Shown: positions 61,544 to 64,000 of the stretch, piece after piece
Numbering within the stretch: the first letter of the stretch is position 1
Layout of the letters: each line of letters begins with the position of its first letter
From: Flagellimonas sediminis
GTDB lineage: Bacteria > Bacteroidota > Bacteroidia > Flavobacteriales > Flavobacteriaceae
Direction of reading: 5' to 3'
Assembly: GCF_010500845.1 (NCBI RefSeq)
Contig: NZ_JAAAMI010000001.1
Span: 372,001 to 436,000 of the forward strand
Length of the DNA stretch: 64,000 nt
Notes under the pieces: generated by a model
What the model was told of the DNA's origin: nothing
Database searches by the model: none
What the model saw: only the letters and a program-made list of their open reading frames with translations
Made by a program: the position numbers and the translations under genes

Positions 61544-62635
61544 ATGACTAGCACTATCGAACAAGCAAAATCACTTCTTTCTCCCCCAGGAGATACTATC
61601 CAAGAAACAATCGATTTAATGGGTATGTCACAGGCTGAACTAGCGGAAAGAATGGGTAGGCCAAAAGAAAAGATTAATGAAATAATAAAGGGCAAGGAGC
61701 CAATTTCCACAGCTACGGCCTTTAAATTGGAGAATGTATTAGGTGTACCGGCCAGTTTTTGGCTGAATAGAGAAAATGAATATCGAGAACAAATTTATCA
61801 ATTGGAGCAAGAAGCTTTTTTTGAAGAATGTCTGGATTGGCTAAAACTGTTCCCCATTCGGGAAATGTGCAAATTCGGATGGTTGCCTCAAAGTAGAAAT
61901 AAGCAAGAACTAGTTGAGCCAATTTTAAAATTCTTTGGGGTGGCATCTCCAGGAGAATGGAAAAGAATTTATGTTCACGAGGAAATTGCTGTTTCATTTC
62001 GAATTTCATTGGCGAATACCAAAAATCCATTTGCAGTATCCGCCTGGCTTCGTATGGGTGAATTACAATCTAAAAAGCTTGATTTAAAAGAATACGATAA
62101 GAAAAAATTTAAGGATAGTTTAATTAAAATAAAAGAATTAGCTTTTGCTATGCCTAGCGACTTTAAAAGCAGACTGCAGGAAATATGTGCTAACTGTGGT
62201 GTTGCCCTAGTTTATACTCCCAACCTTCCAAAAGCCCCAATCAGCGGAGCAGCTAGATGGTTTCATAATATACCAATTATTCAATTATCTGGGAGGTTTA
62301 AAACCGACGACCATTTTTGGTTTACCTTTTTCCATGAAGCAGGCCATATTTTACTGCATGGCAAAAAAGATGTTTTTTTAGAGAACTTAGATGGTGCAGA
62401 AATTGATGATTTTAAAGAGGAAGAGGCTAACAATTTTGCGTCAAAACAACTTCTATCACAAACCCAGCTTAATGAAATAATTGCGTCTTCACCATTAGAC
62501 GATGAAAAAATAAACCGTTTTTCTACCGCTTTTAAAGTCTCCACAGGTATAATCATTGGTAGATTGCAGTATGTTAAATATATTGACTTTTCAGAAGGCA
62601 ACCACTTAAAACAAAAGATTAATCTTTTCGATTAA
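61544..62635 (+). CDS. HigA-type antitoxin fused to an ImmA/IrrE metallopeptidase domain
   Basis: 363 residues, much longer than a simple HigA (about 100). The N-terminal XRE helix-turn-helix lies at about 18-75 (IQETIDLMGMSQAELAERMGRPKEKINEIIKG, then LENVLGVPASFW). After a helical linker (about 80-200) comes an ImmA/IrrE domain with the zinc motif HEAGH at 264-268 and a probable third ligand in EEEANNFA (about 292). Such fusions either self-cleave or cleave repressors under stress. It is the partner of the HigB-like toxin just upstream and precedes a methyltransferase gene. Confidence 0.88.
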   Translation: MTSTIEQAKSLLSPPGDTIQETIDLMGMSQAELAERMGRPKEKINEIIKGKEPISTATAFKLENVLGVPASFWLNRENEYREQIYQLEQEAFFEECLDWLKLFPIREMCKFGWLPQSRNKQELVEPILKFFGVASPGEWKRIYVHEEIAVSFRISLANTKNPFAVSAWLRMGELQSKKLDLKEYDKKKFKDSLIKIKELAFAMPSDFKSRLQEICANCGVALVYTPNLPKAPISGAARWFHNIPIIQLSGRFKTDDHFWFTFFHEAGHILLHGKKDVFLENLDGAEIDDFKEEEANNFASKQLLSQTQLNEIIASSPLDDEKINRFSTAFKVSTGIIIGRLQYVKYIDFSEGNHLKQKINLFD

Positions 62636-62683
62636 TGTGTTTACAGCCCATTATTTTTTCAATTAGATACACTAACCTTGCTT

Positions 62684-64000
62684 ATGGCCAAAAAAAAGAC
62701 CAACAAACAAATTGAACAATACAAGCACAGCAAAGACGAACGTGCCAACATACCTCATGTTGGACTGGTAACTCCTGCCAGCGATCCCGACACTGGCGAA
62801 AAGAAAACATACGAATACGATCCTCATCTTGACCCACAGTTGCAATGGGCAGGGAAAGCAGAACATACAAGTTTTGAAGTGCCAACTGTAAGCTTGCATG
62901 TACATGAACGTATTGACCCGAAAACCATTATTGAAACTGTAAAAAAGGAAAAAGATGATGTCGGACAAATGAGCCTGTTCTCTGAAAAAAAACCCTTACG
63001 TGAAGCCATAGATTTCTACAAGCATAATGAAGGTTGGACCAACAGACTTATCGCGGGTGATAGCCTTTTGGTGATGAACTCCCTATTGGAAAAAGAAGGT
63101 ATGGCAAGCAAAGTGCAGATGGTCTATTTTGACCCGCCATATGGTATAAAATACGGGAGTAATTTTCAGCCTTTTGTTAATAAACGTGATGTAAAAGATG
63201 GCAATGATGGGGATTTAACCGCAGAGCCTGAAATGATAAAGGCATTTCGGGATACTTGGGAGTTAGGTATCCATTCGTATTTGACTTACTTACGTGATAG
63301 GCTTTTACTTGCGAGAGAAATGTTAAATGAAAGTGGAAGTGTCTTTGTTCAGATTTCGGATGAAAATGTACATCATGTTCGAGAAATTATGGACGAAGTT
63401 TTTGGGCGAAATTGCTTTGTTAGCCTAATAGCATTTACAACAACGAGTGGTTTTTCGACAAACGCTTTGAGCAGATCAGGAGACTATATTGTATGGTATT
63501 GCAAAGACCCTGCAAATCTTAAGTTTAGAAAACTATTCAAAAATAAGGTTGCAGGTGAAGCGGGTGCTACGAAATATAAGCCAGCAAACACTTATAGTTC
63601 TATACCAAATAGCTGGTGGCCTGGCGATAAATTGGTTTCTGTTGATTCATTGACTTCTCAAGGACCAACAGAAACTGATTCGAAATTCTTGTTTGACGGA
63701 AAAGTATATTATCCGCCAACCGGGATGCATTGGAAAACCACAGTTGAAGGGCTTTATAAATTGGCTGAAGAAAAAAGAATTGTCATTCAAGGTAATTCAC
63801 CTAGGTTTCTCCGCTTTTTTGAAGATTACCCTGTATATCCTATAAATAATTTATGGACAGATACATCCGGTGTTCAGAATAGAACCGAAGGTAAGATTTA
63901 TGTAGTTCAAACAGCTAGCTCTCCCATTCAAAGATGTATGTTAATGACAACAGATCCTGGGGATTTAGTTTTAGATATTACTTGCGGTAGTGGAACAACC
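62684..64000 (+). CDS. DNA methyltransferase, type III Mod-like, truncated by the window end
   Basis: 439 residues are visible from the ATG at 62684; the frame is still open at base 64000. The catalytic motif IV is DPPYGIKYGSNF (DPPY at 150-153), typical of adenine N6 methyltransferases, and the SAM-binding motif I, DITCGSGTT (431-439), comes after it, the beta-class order. Ile stands where most have Pro. An N-terminal 110-residue part (with EYDPHLDPQLQWAGKAEH) is common in Mod subunits of type III and related defence systems. A restriction or helicase partner should follow outside the window. The start comes 48 bases after the antitoxin stop. Confidence 0.88.
   Translation, partial: MAKKKTNKQIEQYKHSKDERANIPHVGLVTPASDPDTGEKKTYEYDPHLDPQLQWAGKAEHTSFEVPTVSLHVHERIDPKTIIETVKKEKDDVGQMSLFSEKKPLREAIDFYKHNEGWTNRLIAGDSLLVMNSLLEKEGMASKVQMVYFDPPYGIKYGSNFQPFVNKRDVKDGNDGDLTAEPEMIKAFRDTWELGIHSYLTYLRDRLLLAREMLNESGSVFVQISDENVHHVREIMDEVFGRNCFVSLIAFTTTSGFSTNALSRSGDYIVWYCKDPANLKFRKLFKNKVAGEAGATKYKPANTYSSIPNSWWPGDKLVSVDSLTSQGPTETDSKFLFDGKVYYPPTGMHWKTTVEGLYKLAEEKRIVIQGNSPRFLRFFEDYPVYPINNLWTDTSGVQNRTEGKIYVVQTASSPIQRCMLMTTDPGDLVLDITCGSGTT

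Larger units (their letters stand above)
53980..64000. mobile_element. Integrated mobilizable island (left part)
   Basis: Gene order is tyrosine recombinase, unknown membrane protein, excisionase-like HTH, P4-type helicase, iteron-like repeats, Toprim primase, MobC-like, MobA-like relaxase, accessory membrane protein, toxin-antitoxin, DNA methyltransferase. It has its own replication-initiation and mobilization genes but no conjugation (tra/T4SS) genes in view, so it would be a mobilizable element that depends on a helper. The right boundary lies beyond base 64000. The left boundary is taken at the tRNA-like fragment and is approximate. Confidence 0.8.

Noticed and set aside
1..64000. CRISPR array or insertion sequence
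   Set aside because: No series of 25-40 base repeats with spacers and no transposase gene was found; the only short repeat array is the hexamer region at 58242-58446.

Overview
The window looks like chromosomal DNA of a Bacteroidota, most likely a marine Flavobacteriaceae member (Muricauda/Flagellimonas-like; this is inference). The supporting signs are A-rich leaders without clear Shine-Dalgarno sites, several TAnnTTTG-type -7 boxes, the pdxA-yceD-rpmF / fabH-accB-accC gene order, MacB-like permease expansion, and a Bacteroidota-type integrase and mobilization module.

Bases 1-32870 hold one plus-strand array of 14 large FtsX/MacB-type ABC permease genes (the first cut by the window edge), packed 9-38 bases apart with no visible internal terminator, and closed by a single LolD/MacB-like ATPase gene. 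All 14 proteins have exactly 95 residues from the second cytoplasmic signature to the stop codon, while their periplasmic domains differ strongly. The simplest reading is one ATPase energising many alternative permeases. No membrane-fusion protein, outer-membrane channel or regulator is seen, so these must lie upstream or elsewhere.

Bases 32984-39171 (minus strand) are housekeeping: pdxA, a DUF177/YceD gene, rpmF, a terminator, fabH, accB, accC, a terminator-like hairpin, then an FAD-dependent amino-acid-oxidase-type gene whose start codon sits against that hairpin. Riboflavin synthase (ribE) is divergent from pdxA and meets a sodium:solute symporter gene tail to tail. A TSUP-family permease, a secreted M14 carboxypeptidase and a GMC oxidoreductase plus its Tat-lipoprotein partner follow. 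The partner gene and the 3' end of the GMC gene are much more GC-rich than the rest.

Bases 48003-52371 (minus strand) form a DAB-type inorganic-carbon uptake operon: a 102-residue gene, a 66-residue membrane protein, dabB and dabA, with dabB and dabA overlapping as ATGA. A LysR-type regulator is divergent from it.

From about 53980 to the window end is an integrated, mobilizable island. A fragment resembling a tRNA 3' end with its terminator marks a candidate attachment site. Then come a tyrosine recombinase, an unknown membrane protein, an excisionase-like HTH gene whose start lies in a 50-bp palindrome, a P4-type helicase, an iteron-like array of ten TCATCA/TGATGA hexamers, a Toprim primase, MobC/MobA-like genes, a coiled-coil membrane protein, a HigB/HigA-ImmA/IrrE toxin-antitoxin pair and the start of a DNA methyltransferase of type III Mod style that runs off the window. 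The far end of the island is not in view.
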